The position numbers were made by a program, and so were the translations under genes. From an uncultured SAR116 cluster alpha proteobacterium (GTDB lineage Bacteria > Pseudomonadota > Alphaproteobacteria > Puniceispirillales > Marisalimonadaceae), in NCBI GenBank assembly GCA_902615025.1, contig CACMNV010000002.1:106868-170867 (forward strand): a DNA stretch of 64,000 bases, written 5' to 3'. Shown here in pieces: positions 46,190-55,901 of the stretch (the stretch's first letter is position 1; every line of letters starts with the position of its first letter). The notes beneath the pieces were generated by a model. That model did no database searches and was not told where the DNA came from. It worked only from the letters and a program-made list of their open reading frames with translations.

Positions 46190-48304
46190 TTAACTTGCCT
46201 CTTTTATTTCGACTGCTTTTTCTAAATCTACTGATAATAATTTACTTATCCCTTTTTCTTCCATTGTTACACCGAGTAGATTATTCATTTTTGCCATTGT
46301 TAATCTGTGGTGAGTAACAATTAAAAAACTAATATCTTGTTCATCAGATAAGTTCTTAAGCATATCACAAAATCTACCAACATTAGTGTCGTCTAGTGCA
46401 GCATCAACTTCATCTAATATACATAATGGTGAGGGATTTGATAGATAAACTGCAAATATTAATGATATAGATGTTAAGGCTTGTTCTCCACCAGATAAAA
46501 GAGAAAGGGATTGCATTTTCTTTTCTGGTGGGCTAGCAAATATTTCTAATCCAGATTCTAATGGATCATCAGAACCAATGAGTTTTAATTCTGCATTGCC
46601 ACCATTAAATAATTTAGAAAATATCTTTTTAAAATTATCATTAACTTGGTCAAAACTAATTCTTAACCTATTTCTACCTTCTTTATTTAGTTCTGATATT
46701 CCGTCTCCCAATTTTTTAATTGCAAGAGACAAGTCTTCTTTTTCATTTTGCATTTCTAAAAGTTTAGATTTAAGTTCATTGATTTCAATTTCTGCTCTTA
46801 AATTTACTGCTCCTAAATTTTCTCTTTCACGAACAAGTCTCTCAACACTTGCTTCTAATGATTGAATTTCATTTTGATCAACACTTCTTAATTTTACTTT
46901 GTCTTCGTTAGCGTCGAGTAAGTCAATAAGACTCATGGATAATTTATCAACAACTTTATCATTAAGACCATCAACTTTAGATCTGATTATATTAAGTTCA
47001 CTTTCCATTTTGATATTTTCAGTCTTATAAATTTCAAGATTAAGACTTTCATCTTTTTGTTCTTTTTCTATATCTCTAATTTCTGTTTCTTTTCTAACAA
47101 CATCATCCTCACTATTTTTTTGATCTTTAATTGCTTGAATAAGTTGTTCATCAAATTTTTTTGTATTTTCTAACATTTGTTCAGGTAGTTGTACTAAATC
47201 ATTTATTTCTCTGGATAGATTTTCTTTTTTTTGAGATAAATTTTTACATCTTTCTAAAGATTGTTTTTTTCGTAATTCCCATTCTTTTTGTTCAATCAAT
47301 AATTGGTCTAGGTTTTTATTTCTATATTCTTCATCAGAATTTATTTTTTTTTCATTTGATAATGCAACTTCAAAATCTGATTTAAGATTATCATTTTCGC
47401 TTCTGACTTTTAGTTCATCTGTTTGTAATTCACTAAGATTATCAAATTTATCTAATTGAATTTCTAGTTCATTAATTCTTTTATCATTTTCTGCCGAAGA
47501 ACTTTTGAATTCTTTGATGAAATCATTAGATTGATTGATTTTGTTTTCAGAAATTGTTATTTCAAACTTTGTTTTATTTATTTCTTTTTCCAGGTAATCT
47601 ATTTTACCAATTTCATCTAATTTTTTAGATTTTGTATTCTGAAAATCTTTTTCAATCTTTATAATTTTATTATTTATTTCATTAAGTTTTATTACACTTT
47701 TATTTAAATTTTCTAATAAACATTTATATCTCTCTTTTTGAACTAATCTATTAGCAAAGCTATTTCTGCCATTAGGAAGTTCAACATATCCATCCCACCT
47801 CCAAAGACCACCTTTTGGGGTTGTCAAGACTTGCCCAAAAGTTAATTCTTTTTGAAGTTCAAAAGCTTTTTCAGAATTTTTTACTAAACCGACACCTTTA
47901 AGTGAGTTTTTTAATATTTTATGATCATTTATATCTTCAGTTAAGGGTTTACAAGAGTTTGGTAGTTTAATATTTTCGTTATTTTCAAAACCAAGTCTTG
48001 AAAGAGCAGACTTTCTAATATTAGAAATAAAAACATCAGATTTTTTTATAAGTTTAAATATAATTTCCTTTCCTTTTAGAGTTTTAAGATCAACTGATAC
48101 ACTTTTCTTATTTCTATTTAAATTTAAAAAAACAGCCCCCATAGATTTATTTTCATATGGACCAATATATCTTGTATTATCACCTACAAGAGATTCAATC
48201 TTGATAACGTCAGCCCCTAAATCAGCAAGTATCCTAGTACAATAAGGAACCATGAGAATTGAAGATAAATCTAAAATAGTTATACCTTCTAATGGTCGTA
48301 TCAT
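46190..48304 (-). CDS. Chimeric ORF: CoA-transferase N-terminus joined to SMC C-terminal half
   Basis: A 704-residue open frame made of two unrelated pieces. Residues 1 to about 108 match the start of family III CoA-transferases: MIRPLEGITILDLSSILMVP, LADLGADVIKIE, LNRNKKSVSVDLK and an SRLGF end. From about residue 110 it becomes SMC: an alphaproteobacterial hinge part (TTPKGGLWRWDGYVELP), long coiled-coils, signature LSGGEQALTSISLIF near residue 602 and Walker B LCILDEVDAALDDTN near 625. The SMC Walker A half (about 550 residues) and the CoA-transferase catalytic part are both absent. Neither activity is expected. It is a real fusion/deletion or an assembly chimera. Confidence 0.9.
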   Translation of the reverse strand: MIRPLEGITILDLSSILMVPYCTRILADLGADVIKIESLVGDNTRYIGPYENKSMGAVFLNLNRNKKSVSVDLKTLKGKEIIFKLIKKSDVFISNIRKSALSRLGFENNENIKLPNSCKPLTEDINDHKILKNSLKGVGLVKNSEKAFELQKELTFGQVLTTPKGGLWRWDGYVELPNGRNSFANRLVQKERYKCLLENLNKSVIKLNEINNKIIKIEKDFQNTKSKKLDEIGKIDYLEKEINKTKFEITISENKINQSNDFIKEFKSSSAENDKRINELEIQLDKFDNLSELQTDELKVRSENDNLKSDFEVALSNEKKINSDEEYRNKNLDQLLIEQKEWELRKKQSLERCKNLSQKKENLSREINDLVQLPEQMLENTKKFDEQLIQAIKDQKNSEDDVVRKETEIRDIEKEQKDESLNLEIYKTENIKMESELNIIRSKVDGLNDKVVDKLSMSLIDLLDANEDKVKLRSVDQNEIQSLEASVERLVRERENLGAVNLRAEIEINELKSKLLEMQNEKEDLSLAIKKLGDGISELNKEGRNRLRISFDQVNDNFKKIFSKLFNGGNAELKLIGSDDPLESGLEIFASPPEKKMQSLSLLSGGEQALTSISLIFAVYLSNPSPLCILDEVDAALDDTNVGRFCDMLKNLSDEQDISFLIVTHHRLTMAKMNNLLGVTMEEKGISKLLSVDLEKAVEIKEAS

Positions 48305-48321
48305 TGTGTATCAATCATCAA

Positions 48322-51114
48322 TTAAAAATGGACAGATAACGTGTCTTTAGGTGTCATTTTTGGAGGTGAAAATTTTGTGAGATTTATTCCCTCAACTGCA
48401 GTAGTATATTCCTCAAGTGATGGTGTTCTTCCAAGTATAGCAGATAAAACTACTACTGGTGTTGAAGCGAGCAATGACTCACCTTTCTTTTCACTTGAGT
48501 CTTCAACAACTCTACCTTTAAAAAGCCTAGTTGAAGTTGCTAAAACTGTATCTCCTTTAGATGCTTTTTCTTGATTGCCCATACAAAGATTACATCCAGG
48601 CCTCTCAAGATATAAAATGTTATCATATTCTTGACGTGCATTTTCTTTTGGTTTTTCATCATTAAACTCAAAACCTGAATATTTTTGAAGAATGTTCCAG
48701 TCACCCTCTTCTTTTAGCTCATCCACAATGTTATAGGTTGGTGCTGCTACAACTAGTGGTGCATTAAATTCAACATTACCCTTATCTTTTTCGAGATTTT
48801 TTAACATTTGGGCCACAATCTTGATATCTCCTTTATGAACCATACAGGAGCCTACAAAACCTAAATCAACCTTTTTTTCAGCCTTGTAATAAGAAATTGG
48901 CCTTATTGTATCATGAGTGTACCGTTTCGAAACATCAATATTATTAACATCTGGATCAGCTATCATTGGTTCGTTAATTTCATCTAGATTAATAATTACT
49001 TCATTAGAATATTTTGCATTATCATCAGGAGCTAATGCTGGCTTAGTACCATTTTGGATTTCGTTAATCCTTTTATCAGCAATTTTAATAAGGTTTTCTA
49101 ACATTTTGTTATCATTATCCATGCCTTTATCGATCATCACTTTAATTCTATTCTTAGCAATTTTTAATGATTCTATTAGAGTATTATCATTGGAAATACA
49201 GATTGAAGCTTTTGCTTTCATTTCAGCAGTCCAATCAGTAAAAGTAAACGCTTGGTCTGCTAATAAAGTACCAAGATGAACTTCAATTATTTTTCCTTGA
49301 AAAATATTATCTCCAAACTGTTGAAGCATTTGAGATTGTGTTGCATGTACAATATCACGAAAGTCCATGTGATCAGCCATTTTTCCGACAAAGGTGACTT
49401 TTACACTTTCAGGTATTGGCATTGACGCTTCGCCAGTTGCTAAAGCTAAAGCAACTGTTCCAGAATCTGCTCCAAAAGCAACACCTTTGGACATTCTGGT
49501 ATGAGAATCTCCTCCAATGATTATTGACCAATCATCAACTGTTATATCATTTAAAACTTTATGTATAACGTCAGTCATAGAATGATAAACTCCTTTTGGA
49601 TCTCTTCCTGTAATAAGTCCAAAATCATTCATAAATTTCATAAGCTTAGGGGTATTTTCTTGTGCTTTAAAATCCCAAACTGAAGCAGTATGACATCCTG
49701 ACTGATAGGCACCATCAACTGAAGGTGAAATTATAGTTGCAGCCATTGCTTCCAATTCTTGTGATGTCATTAATCCTGTTGTATCTTGAGACCCAACAAT
49801 ATTTACTTTTACTCTTACATCAGAGCCTGCGTGTAAAATAGAACCTTCTTTAATACCTAAAGCATTAGCATTAAATATTTTTTCTACAGCAGTTAGACCC
49901 TGATTTTTGTGAAAAATTTCTTTTGACGGTGCAAAAGCAGAATTAAGTTCTATATCCAAGACCTTACAGGCAAAATTCTGAAGCTTTTTTCCAAACACTA
50001 TTGCATAGGAACCCCCTGCTTTCATAAATTCTAATTTTTGTGGAGTAAAAGAAGATGTTAAATCAGCAAGCTCTTCATCTCCATTTGCATTAAACAGCTT
50101 TTTTTGTTTAGAATTAATTTTTAAAATTGTCCCTGTTTCTACTGAGTACTTTTCTTCTAAAACAGGATTATTATCATTATTAAGTATAGGTTTGCCATCT
50201 GAACCAATTTTCTTAACCCAATTTTTAAGGTCAACTCCAATTCCACCTGTTACCCCAACTGTTGTAAGAAATATAGGTGAAATACCATTAGTTCCTGCTA
50301 CAATTGGCGCAATATTAACAAATGGAATGTATGGGCTTGCTTGAATACCAGTCCATAATGCAACATTATTAACTCCAGACATTCTAGATGATCCAACTCC
50401 CATTGTTCCTTTTTCTGCGACAAGCATTACTCTTTTATTTGGATGCTTTTCTTGTAATTTTTTAATTTCAGCTTGAGCTTCTTCAGAAATCATACATTTG
50501 CCATGTAATTCTCTATCAGCTCTGGAATGGGCTTGGTTTCCAGGAGAAAGCAAATCAGTCGAAATATCACCTTCAGCAGCAACATAGGTAACAACTTCAA
50601 TTTCTTCTTCTATTTCAGGTAAATTTGTAAAAAATTCTGCTTTAGCATAACTTTCTAAAAGTTGCTTTGCTATATTATTCCCTTTTTTAAAAGCCTCTTC
50701 TATTCTTGAGGTATCTGCATCATATAAAAAAACTTGTGTTTTGAGAATATCTAGAGCTTTTGTAGCTAAAACAATATCTTCGCCTAATGCAAAATCTAGT
50801 AAAACTTTTACAGAAGGTCCACCTTTCATATGTGATAATAGCTCAAATGCAAAATCAATTGAAATTTCATCTACAGATATTTTATTACTGATAATTTCTT
50901 TTAAAAATATAGCCTTTTCTTCTGCCGCACTAGTTGTGCCTGGTAAGGTGTTGTATACAAAATAATTAAGACAATCTTTTCTATATTCACTCTTATTATC
51001 TTTTATATGAAAAATAATTTCTTTTAGTAATGATCCATCATCGATTGGCTTTGGTTTTAAAGATTGATTTTTTCTACTCTCAATTTCATCAAGATAATTT
51101 TTGTATAATTCCAT
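48322..51114 (-). CDS. acnB: Aconitate hydratase B (long form)
   Basis: TCA-cycle aconitase, possibly also 2-methylisocitrate dehydratase. The 930-residue protein starts with the HEAT-like AcnB domain (about residues 1-160). Cluster cysteines appear in GSCMVHKGD near residue 735 and RPGCNLCMGNQ near 832. Other blocks are SGCHTASVWDFKAQ and GGDSHTRMSKGVAFGADSG. E. coli AcnB is about 865 residues; this longer form carries extra sequence, including the NKMLENLIKIADKRINEIQNG region. It is preceded by a good promoter and followed 17 bp later by the chimeric gene. Confidence 0.94.
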   Translation of the reverse strand: MELYKNYLDEIESRKNQSLKPKPIDDGSLLKEIIFHIKDNKSEYRKDCLNYFVYNTLPGTTSAAEEKAIFLKEIISNKISVDEISIDFAFELLSHMKGGPSVKVLLDFALGEDIVLATKALDILKTQVFLYDADTSRIEEAFKKGNNIAKQLLESYAKAEFFTNLPEIEEEIEVVTYVAAEGDISTDLLSPGNQAHSRADRELHGKCMISEEAQAEIKKLQEKHPNKRVMLVAEKGTMGVGSSRMSGVNNVALWTGIQASPYIPFVNIAPIVAGTNGISPIFLTTVGVTGGIGVDLKNWVKKIGSDGKPILNNDNNPVLEEKYSVETGTILKINSKQKKLFNANGDEELADLTSSFTPQKLEFMKAGGSYAIVFGKKLQNFACKVLDIELNSAFAPSKEIFHKNQGLTAVEKIFNANALGIKEGSILHAGSDVRVKVNIVGSQDTTGLMTSQELEAMAATIISPSVDGAYQSGCHTASVWDFKAQENTPKLMKFMNDFGLITGRDPKGVYHSMTDVIHKVLNDITVDDWSIIIGGDSHTRMSKGVAFGADSGTVALALATGEASMPIPESVKVTFVGKMADHMDFRDIVHATQSQMLQQFGDNIFQGKIIEVHLGTLLADQAFTFTDWTAEMKAKASICISNDNTLIESLKIAKNRIKVMIDKGMDNDNKMLENLIKIADKRINEIQNGTKPALAPDDNAKYSNEVIINLDEINEPMIADPDVNNIDVSKRYTHDTIRPISYYKAEKKVDLGFVGSCMVHKGDIKIVAQMLKNLEKDKGNVEFNAPLVVAAPTYNIVDELKEEGDWNILQKYSGFEFNDEKPKENARQEYDNILYLERPGCNLCMGNQEKASKGDTVLATSTRLFKGRVVEDSSEKKGESLLASTPVVVLSAILGRTPSLEEYTTAVEGINLTKFSPPKMTPKDTLSVHF

Positions 51115-51173
51115 TACAATTCCGTATTTTAATTTTTTTGGTTATGAAAATATTATTAAAAAATGTTTATATC

Positions 51174-51203
51174 AATATAACTTTTTACTAACAGTAACGT
51201 CAA
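51174..51203 (-). promoter_or_regulatory. Candidate promoter of acnB
   Basis: On the minus strand, TTGACG (-35, five of six consensus bases) and TATATT (-10, five of six) are separated by 18 bp. It lies about 60 bp upstream of the acnB ATG in the 234-bp acnB-ccmA gap. An inverted repeat, AAGTT-N5-AACTT (51202-51216), overlaps the upstream edge of the -35 and could be an operator. Confidence 0.55.
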
Positions 51204-51348
51204 GTTTACTGAACTTTAAAAAGTAACTTTATCATATATCTAAAAAAGAGTTCTTAGTAAATTGAAAGATGTTTTATTTTAAATTAAAAAAATTAGTTAA
51301 AATAGTATTAAATTATTATATATGCTTTAAGAATAATTTAACTATTAC

Positions 51349-51978
51349 ATGACAAGTAGATTGAAAGACAATATGATTCTAAAAAATATTTCTTTGACTA
51401 GAGGATTAAAAACTATTTTTTCTAGTCTTGACATAGAGTTTTTGTGTCCAGGATTAAACATCATAAAAGGTGAAAACGGATCAGGGAAAACTAGTCTTTT
51501 AATGATGATCTCCACTCTATTGCAAGAAGATAGAGGAACAATTATTAGATTTGGTAAATTAAAAAAAAATGATTGGCTGAATGAACATATCTTAATAAAG
51601 CAAAATAGTTCTTTAAGTGATGAGCTTACCATTGAAGAAAATCTGAAAATTTGGTGCGGCCTCAAAGGATGGGATTTTAACACTGATAAAATTGAAAAAA
51701 GTTTAAAAAATTTTGGTATACTTAAATATAAAAACTTTCTTGTCTCCGAATGTTCTTCAGGAATTAAAAAAAAAGCTGAATTATCTAAATTAAATTTTGA
51801 CGAAAGTTTTAAATTGAAGTGTTGGTTACTTGACGAACCTTTAAATCATTTAGATGAGAATGGTAAGCTTTTTTTAAAAAAAATTATGGACAAGTTCATA
51901 AACATGAATGGAACAATTTTACAAACATCTCATGAAAAAAAAATTAATCATAAAAATTTTAAAATAATCAAACTATAA
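51349..51978 (+). CDS. ccmA: Haem exporter ATPase CcmA
   Basis: ABC ATPase of the CcmABCD complex that releases holo-CcmE during cytochrome c maturation. The 209 residues have Walker A IIKGENGSGKTSLLMMI near residue 38. The signature region is shortened and diverged (SECSSGIKKKAELSKL near 135), and Walker B is CWLLDEPLNHLDENG near residue 160. The start may instead be the ATG at 51373 (MILKNISLTRG), closer to the usual N-terminus. It opens a complete ccmABCDEFGHI operon and is divergent from acnB. Confidence 0.92.
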   Translation: MTSRLKDNMILKNISLTRGLKTIFSSLDIEFLCPGLNIIKGENGSGKTSLLMMISTLLQEDRGTIIRFGKLKKNDWLNEHILIKQNSSLSDELTIEENLKIWCGLKGWDFNTDKIEKSLKNFGILKYKNFLVSECSSGIKKKAELSKLNFDESFKLKCWLLDEPLNHLDENGKLFLKKIMDKFINMNGTILQTSHEKKINHKNFKIIKL

Positions 51979-51984
51979 TGATCT

Positions 51985-52668
51985 ATGAAAATTAATTTTA
52001 AAAATATTTTAATAGCATTAATCGAAAAAGAATTTAAATCTTATTTACGATCAATAAATAATTTTATGAATATGATCGTTTTTATGATAGCAATCATAAT
52101 TTTATTTCCATTAACAGTGGGGCCCTCAGAAGAAAAACTTACTCTTGTTTCTAATGCAATTGTTTGGATAGCCTTAATAGTATCAATTATTCCAACATTA
52201 GATAAAATTTACATTAGTGATTTTAAAAACGGTTGGTTAGAACAATATTATTACTCCCCATTACTATTAGAAATTATAATCTTAATAAAATGTTTTGTAT
52301 TTTGGTTTTTTTTAATAATTCCTTTAACAATTTTTATTCCAATCTTTTCTATTCTTTTAAACATCCCCTTTCTAATAATTTTTTGGAACATTATTATATT
52401 TGCAATTGGCGGTTTAGGATTTTGTTTAATTGGTTCAATATGTTCTTCTTTAACACTTGGTACTAAATCAAATAATCTAATATCCCCTTTGTTGATATTA
52501 CCTCTTGCAATTCCTATATTTATATTTGGAAATGGAGTTGTTGAAGCAGTGAAGTCTAATTATGACCCGTTACCAAACTTGTATTTATTAATTACAGTTT
52601 GTTTAATTTTGCTAATTATTTCGCCTTTAATTTCAGCTTATTCAATAAAAATAGCACTAACAAAGTAA
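51985..52668 (+). CDS. ccmB: Haem exporter permease CcmB
   Basis: Membrane component of CcmABCD. The 227-residue protein has six hydrophobic segments. The LIEKEFKSYLRSINNFMNMIVFMIAI start and the LFPLTVGPSEEKL block near residue 42 are typical of CcmB, as is LPLAIPIFIFGNG near residue 170. It lies 6 bp after ccmA and 6 bp before ccmC. Confidence 0.94.
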   Translation: MKINFKNILIALIEKEFKSYLRSINNFMNMIVFMIAIIILFPLTVGPSEEKLTLVSNAIVWIALIVSIIPTLDKIYISDFKNGWLEQYYYSPLLLEIIILIKCFVFWFFLIIPLTIFIPIFSILLNIPFLIIFWNIIIFAIGGLGFCLIGSICSSLTLGTKSNNLISPLLILPLAIPIFIFGNGVVEAVKSNYDPLPNLYLLITVCLILLIISPLISAYSIKIALTK

Positions 52669-52674
52669 AGATAA

Positions 52675-53391
52675 ATGATTAACTATTTAGCCAATCCAAA
52701 TCGATTTTTAAATTTTATAAAACCTATAGAATTTAGTATTGGAGTTTTTAGTTTCTTATTTATTTTTATTGGTTTATATCTTTCATTGTTTAATAGCCCA
52801 GAAGATTATCAACAAGGGGATACTGTTAGGATAATGTATATTCACGTTCCCTTTGCGTGGTTTGCATCTTTCTTATATTTTAGCATAAGTATTGCAAGTA
52901 TTTTTTTTATAATATGGAAACATCCTTTTGCTGATATAATTGCCAGATCCATCGCACCTCTAGGTCTTATTTTTTCAATTTTAACAATCTTAACTGGTTC
53001 ACTTTGGGGTAAACCAATGTGGGGCACATGGTGGGTTTGGGATGCCAGATTAACATCTATGTTAATTTTATGTTTATTCTATTTTGCTTACATTGGTATT
53101 TCAAATGCATTTCCAAGAAAAATTGATGGCTCAAAACCTGCAGCAATCCTTGCAATAGTAGGAATGGTTAATCTCCCAATTATTAAATTTTCCGTTGATT
53201 GGTGGAATACATTACATCAACCAGCAAGTATTATTAGATTTGATGGTCCTTCAATTAATCAAGAGATGTTGCTTCCACTAGTTATTATGTTGTTAGGATT
53301 TTTATTTATGTCAATTTTTATAATTTTAATAAATATTAAAACAAACTTGATATACAAAAAATATCAATCTGAAATACTTAAATTAGGATGA
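52675..53391 (+). CDS. ccmC: Haem-handling protein CcmC
   Basis: Transfers haem to the chaperone CcmE. The 238 residues have six membrane helices and the tryptophan-rich signature GKPMWGTWWVWDARLTSMLIL near residue 110. Two conserved histidines appear in YIHVPFAW near residue 58 and WWNTLHQPASI near residue 180. The length is typical. It is followed 4 bp later by ccmD. Confidence 0.96.
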   Translation: MINYLANPNRFLNFIKPIEFSIGVFSFLFIFIGLYLSLFNSPEDYQQGDTVRIMYIHVPFAWFASFLYFSISIASIFFIIWKHPFADIIARSIAPLGLIFSILTILTGSLWGKPMWGTWWVWDARLTSMLILCLFYFAYIGISNAFPRKIDGSKPAAILAIVGMVNLPIIKFSVDWWNTLHQPASIIRFDGPSINQEMLLPLVIMLLGFLFMSIFIILINIKTNLIYKKYQSEILKLG

Positions 53392-53395
53392 TTAG

Positions 53396-53554
53396 ATGTT
53401 TGATGTTTTAGATTTTGGAAAATATAATTTATATATTTGGTTGAGTTATTCTATAAGTTTTACGTCAATATTAATTTATTTTATAATTATTAATGCAAGA
53501 TACAAAAAAGCTTCAAACTTGTTAAAAAGTTTAAAAAACAAAAATTCTAAGTAA
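53396..53554 (+). CDS. ccmD: Haem exporter protein CcmD (small)
   Basis: A 52-residue ORF missing from the ORF track. It starts at ATG 53396, four bases after the ccmC stop, and ends one base before the ccmE ATG. It has one hydrophobic helix (LYIWLSYSISFTSILIYFIIIN) and a basic C-terminus (YKKASNLLKSLKNKN), exactly the CcmD architecture. CcmD stabilises the CcmABC-CcmE complex. Position and shape make the call firm although the sequence itself is poorly conserved. Confidence 0.88.
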   Translation: MFDVLDFGKYNLYIWLSYSISFTSILIYFIIINARYKKASNLLKSLKNKNSK

Positions 53555-53555
53555 A

Positions 53556-54002
53556 ATGAACCCAAAATCTCAAAGATTAATTATTTTATTTTTTTTCTTA
53601 ACTCTTCTGGGTTTATCAACATTTTTAGTTTTAAAATCTTTAGAAGATAATATTGTCTATTTTTATTCTCCAACTGATATCAATGAAAAAATTTTATCTA
53701 ATGAAATTGATTTATCAAAAAGAATTAGAATTGGTGGCTTAGTAAAAGAAAATAGTATTTTAAAAGAAGGTAAAAAAATATCTTTTAAAATACATGATGG
53801 AATAGATGAAATTTTAGTGATCTATAATGGAATATTGCCTGATTTATTTCGTGAAGAACAAGGTGTTGTTGCATTAGGCAAAATAGAAAACAAGAACTTT
53901 AGTGCGATTGAAATTTTAGCTAAACATGATGAAAATTATATGCCAAAAGAAGTTTCAGATATGTTGAAGAAAAATGGAAAGTGGAAGGGGAAATTGAATT
54001 GA
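53556..54002 (+). CDS. ccmE: Cytochrome c-type biogenesis haem chaperone CcmE
   Basis: Periplasmic haem carrier anchored by one N-terminal helix. The 148-residue protein has KSQRLIILFFFLTLLGLS as anchor, an OB-fold (RIGGLVKENSIL, YNGILPDLFREEQGVVALG), and the haem-binding motif KHDENYMPKEV near residue 130, where the histidine forms the covalent haem link. Its stop TGA overlaps the ccmF start. Confidence 0.96.
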   Translation: MNPKSQRLIILFFFLTLLGLSTFLVLKSLEDNIVYFYSPTDINEKILSNEIDLSKRIRIGGLVKENSILKEGKKISFKIHDGIDEILVIYNGILPDLFREEQGVVALGKIENKNFSAIEILAKHDENYMPKEVSDMLKKNGKWKGKLN

Positions 54003-55900
54003 TTTACGAAATCGGTCATATCAGCATCATAATAGCTAGTTTTTTATCTTTATTATCAACTGGAGTATTTGCTTTTCATTTTTTTAGAGAATATTATTTT
54101 TTTTCTACATTAATTAAAAACTTTTCTAAAATTGGTTTTTTCTTTGTTTTGATTTCATTTTTAATTCTTGAATATGCTTTTATTAATTCTGAGTTTTCAT
54201 TAGATCTGGTTGTCAATAATTCACATACTACAAAACCTTTAATTTATAAGATTTCAGGATTATGGGGTAATCACGAAGGTTCAATTTTGTTATGGATATT
54301 AATTTTATCTTTCTTCACATATTTAATTGCAAAAAGTAAATCTATAAAATCTTCTCAATTTCATATAACTGTATTAGGTATTCAAAATATTATTCTTTTT
54401 TTATTCTGTATTTTTTTATTATTCACTTCAAATCCTTTTTCAAGGAATATAGACCCACCATTAGAAGGGTTTGGCTTAAACCCTTTATTGCAAGATCCTG
54501 GATTAGCCTTTCACCCGCCTATGCTATATATTGGATATGTAGGTTTATCCGTATCATTTTCATTCGCTATTGCAATTCTTTTAAACAAAAAAGTTGAATT
54601 TGATTGGTTTAATTATCTTAAACCTTGGACACTTCTAACATGGGCTTTTTTGACTAGTGGCATTGCTTTAGGCAGTTGGTGGGCTTACTATGAATTAGGA
54701 TGGGGAGGATGGTGGTTTTGGGATCCAGTTGAAAACGCTTCCCTAATGCCGTGGTTGATATCTACTGCATTGATTCATTCAATTACTGTAACACAAAAAA
54801 ATAACCAATTTTATAATTGGACAATTTTGTTGGCAATTTTTGGCTTTTCTTTCTCTTTGTTAGGAACGTTTATTGTAAGGTCAGGACTATTAACTTCTGT
54901 TCATGCTTTTGCTTCAGATCCAACAAGAGGAGTATTTATCCTGATCATATTAGCTTTATCTACTCTAATACCATTACTAATATATGGATTTAAGAATACT
55001 CATCGAATTGATACAAAGTATTTTATCTTTTCGAAAGAAACAGGACTTCTTTTAAATAATATATTTTTAATAACTTCAACAATAACAATTCTAATTGGAA
55101 CATTATACCCTCTCATTTTAGAAACAATTACAGGTTCAAAAATCTCTGTAGGAGCAGCCTATTATAATGCAACATTCTCTCCAATAATGATCCCCTTTAT
55201 AATTATCATGGCTTTCGCTCCATTTCTTGGATGGACAAAGACCCCAAAAAAATCTTTGTTAAGAAATATGTTAATAATATTTACTTTAGCTTTTGTTTCT
55301 AGTTTCATCATTTTTAAATTTAACACTACCTCTGTTTTTGGAATAATATGTGGTTATTTATCAATTCTTTTATTTTTTTCAGTTGGATTTACATTTTTTA
55401 AAAAATTACAAAATCTTAAAACATTACCTTTAAATTATTATGGTATGTTAGTTGCTCATTTAGGCTTAGCAATTTTTCTATTTGGAGTAACAGGAGAACA
55501 ATTCTTCAAAAAAGAAAGTTCAAGCCAAATTAAAATAAATGAAGTTATTGCTATTGGAGATTATAGCGTCAAACTTGAAAATGTTAAAAATTTTAAAATA
55601 GATAATTACTTATCTGAAACTGGTTTATTTAAAATCACAAAGGCTGAAAATTTTGTTGGAAAGATAAAATCAGAACAAAGATTTTATCCTGTAGAAAAAA
55701 CTAAAACTACTGAAGCAGGCATTTTTAATTTTATATTGAGTGATATTTATATAACTATGGGGGAAGGTAATTTTAAAGATGGATGGGTGGTAAAAGCCTA
55801 CTTTAACCCTCTTGTAAAATGTCTTTGGTTTGGAGCATTTATAATGGCTATAGGTGGCATTTTATCTTTACTCTCTAAAGCTAATAGAAGGTATATATAA
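53999..55900 (+). CDS. ccmF: Cytochrome c haem lyase subunit CcmF
   Basis: Large membrane protein of the haem ligation module. It shows KISGLWGNHEGSILLWIL near residue 78 and the WWD motif GWGGWWFWDPVENASLMPWL near residue 235, with several conserved histidines around it. The track starts at ATG 53981, inside ccmE. I prefer the TTG at 53999: it overlaps the ccmE stop, has AAGGGG upstream, and gives the usual IYEIGHISII N-terminus (633 residues). Confidence 0.94.
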   Translation: MIYEIGHISIIIASFLSLLSTGVFAFHFFREYYFFSTLIKNFSKIGFFFVLISFLILEYAFINSEFSLDLVVNNSHTTKPLIYKISGLWGNHEGSILLWILILSFFTYLIAKSKSIKSSQFHITVLGIQNIILFLFCIFLLFTSNPFSRNIDPPLEGFGLNPLLQDPGLAFHPPMLYIGYVGLSVSFSFAIAILLNKKVEFDWFNYLKPWTLLTWAFLTSGIALGSWWAYYELGWGGWWFWDPVENASLMPWLISTALIHSITVTQKNNQFYNWTILLAIFGFSFSLLGTFIVRSGLLTSVHAFASDPTRGVFILIILALSTLIPLLIYGFKNTHRIDTKYFIFSKETGLLLNNIFLITSTITILIGTLYPLILETITGSKISVGAAYYNATFSPIMIPFIIIMAFAPFLGWTKTPKKSLLRNMLIIFTLAFVSSFIIFKFNTTSVFGIICGYLSILLFFSVGFTFFKKLQNLKTLPLNYYGMLVAHLGLAIFLFGVTGEQFFKKESSSQIKINEVIAIGDYSVKLENVKNFKIDNYLSETGLFKITKAENFVGKIKSEQRFYPVEKTKTTEAGIFNFILSDIYITMGEGNFKDGWVVKAYFNPLVKCLWFGAFIMAIGGILSLLSKANRRYI

Positions 55901-55901
55901 G

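Noticed and set aside
51115-51348. Search for an RNA gene or small ORF in the acnB-ccmA gap
   Set aside because: No tRNA-like arms or supportable ORF were seen; only the acnB promoter and a dyad stand out.
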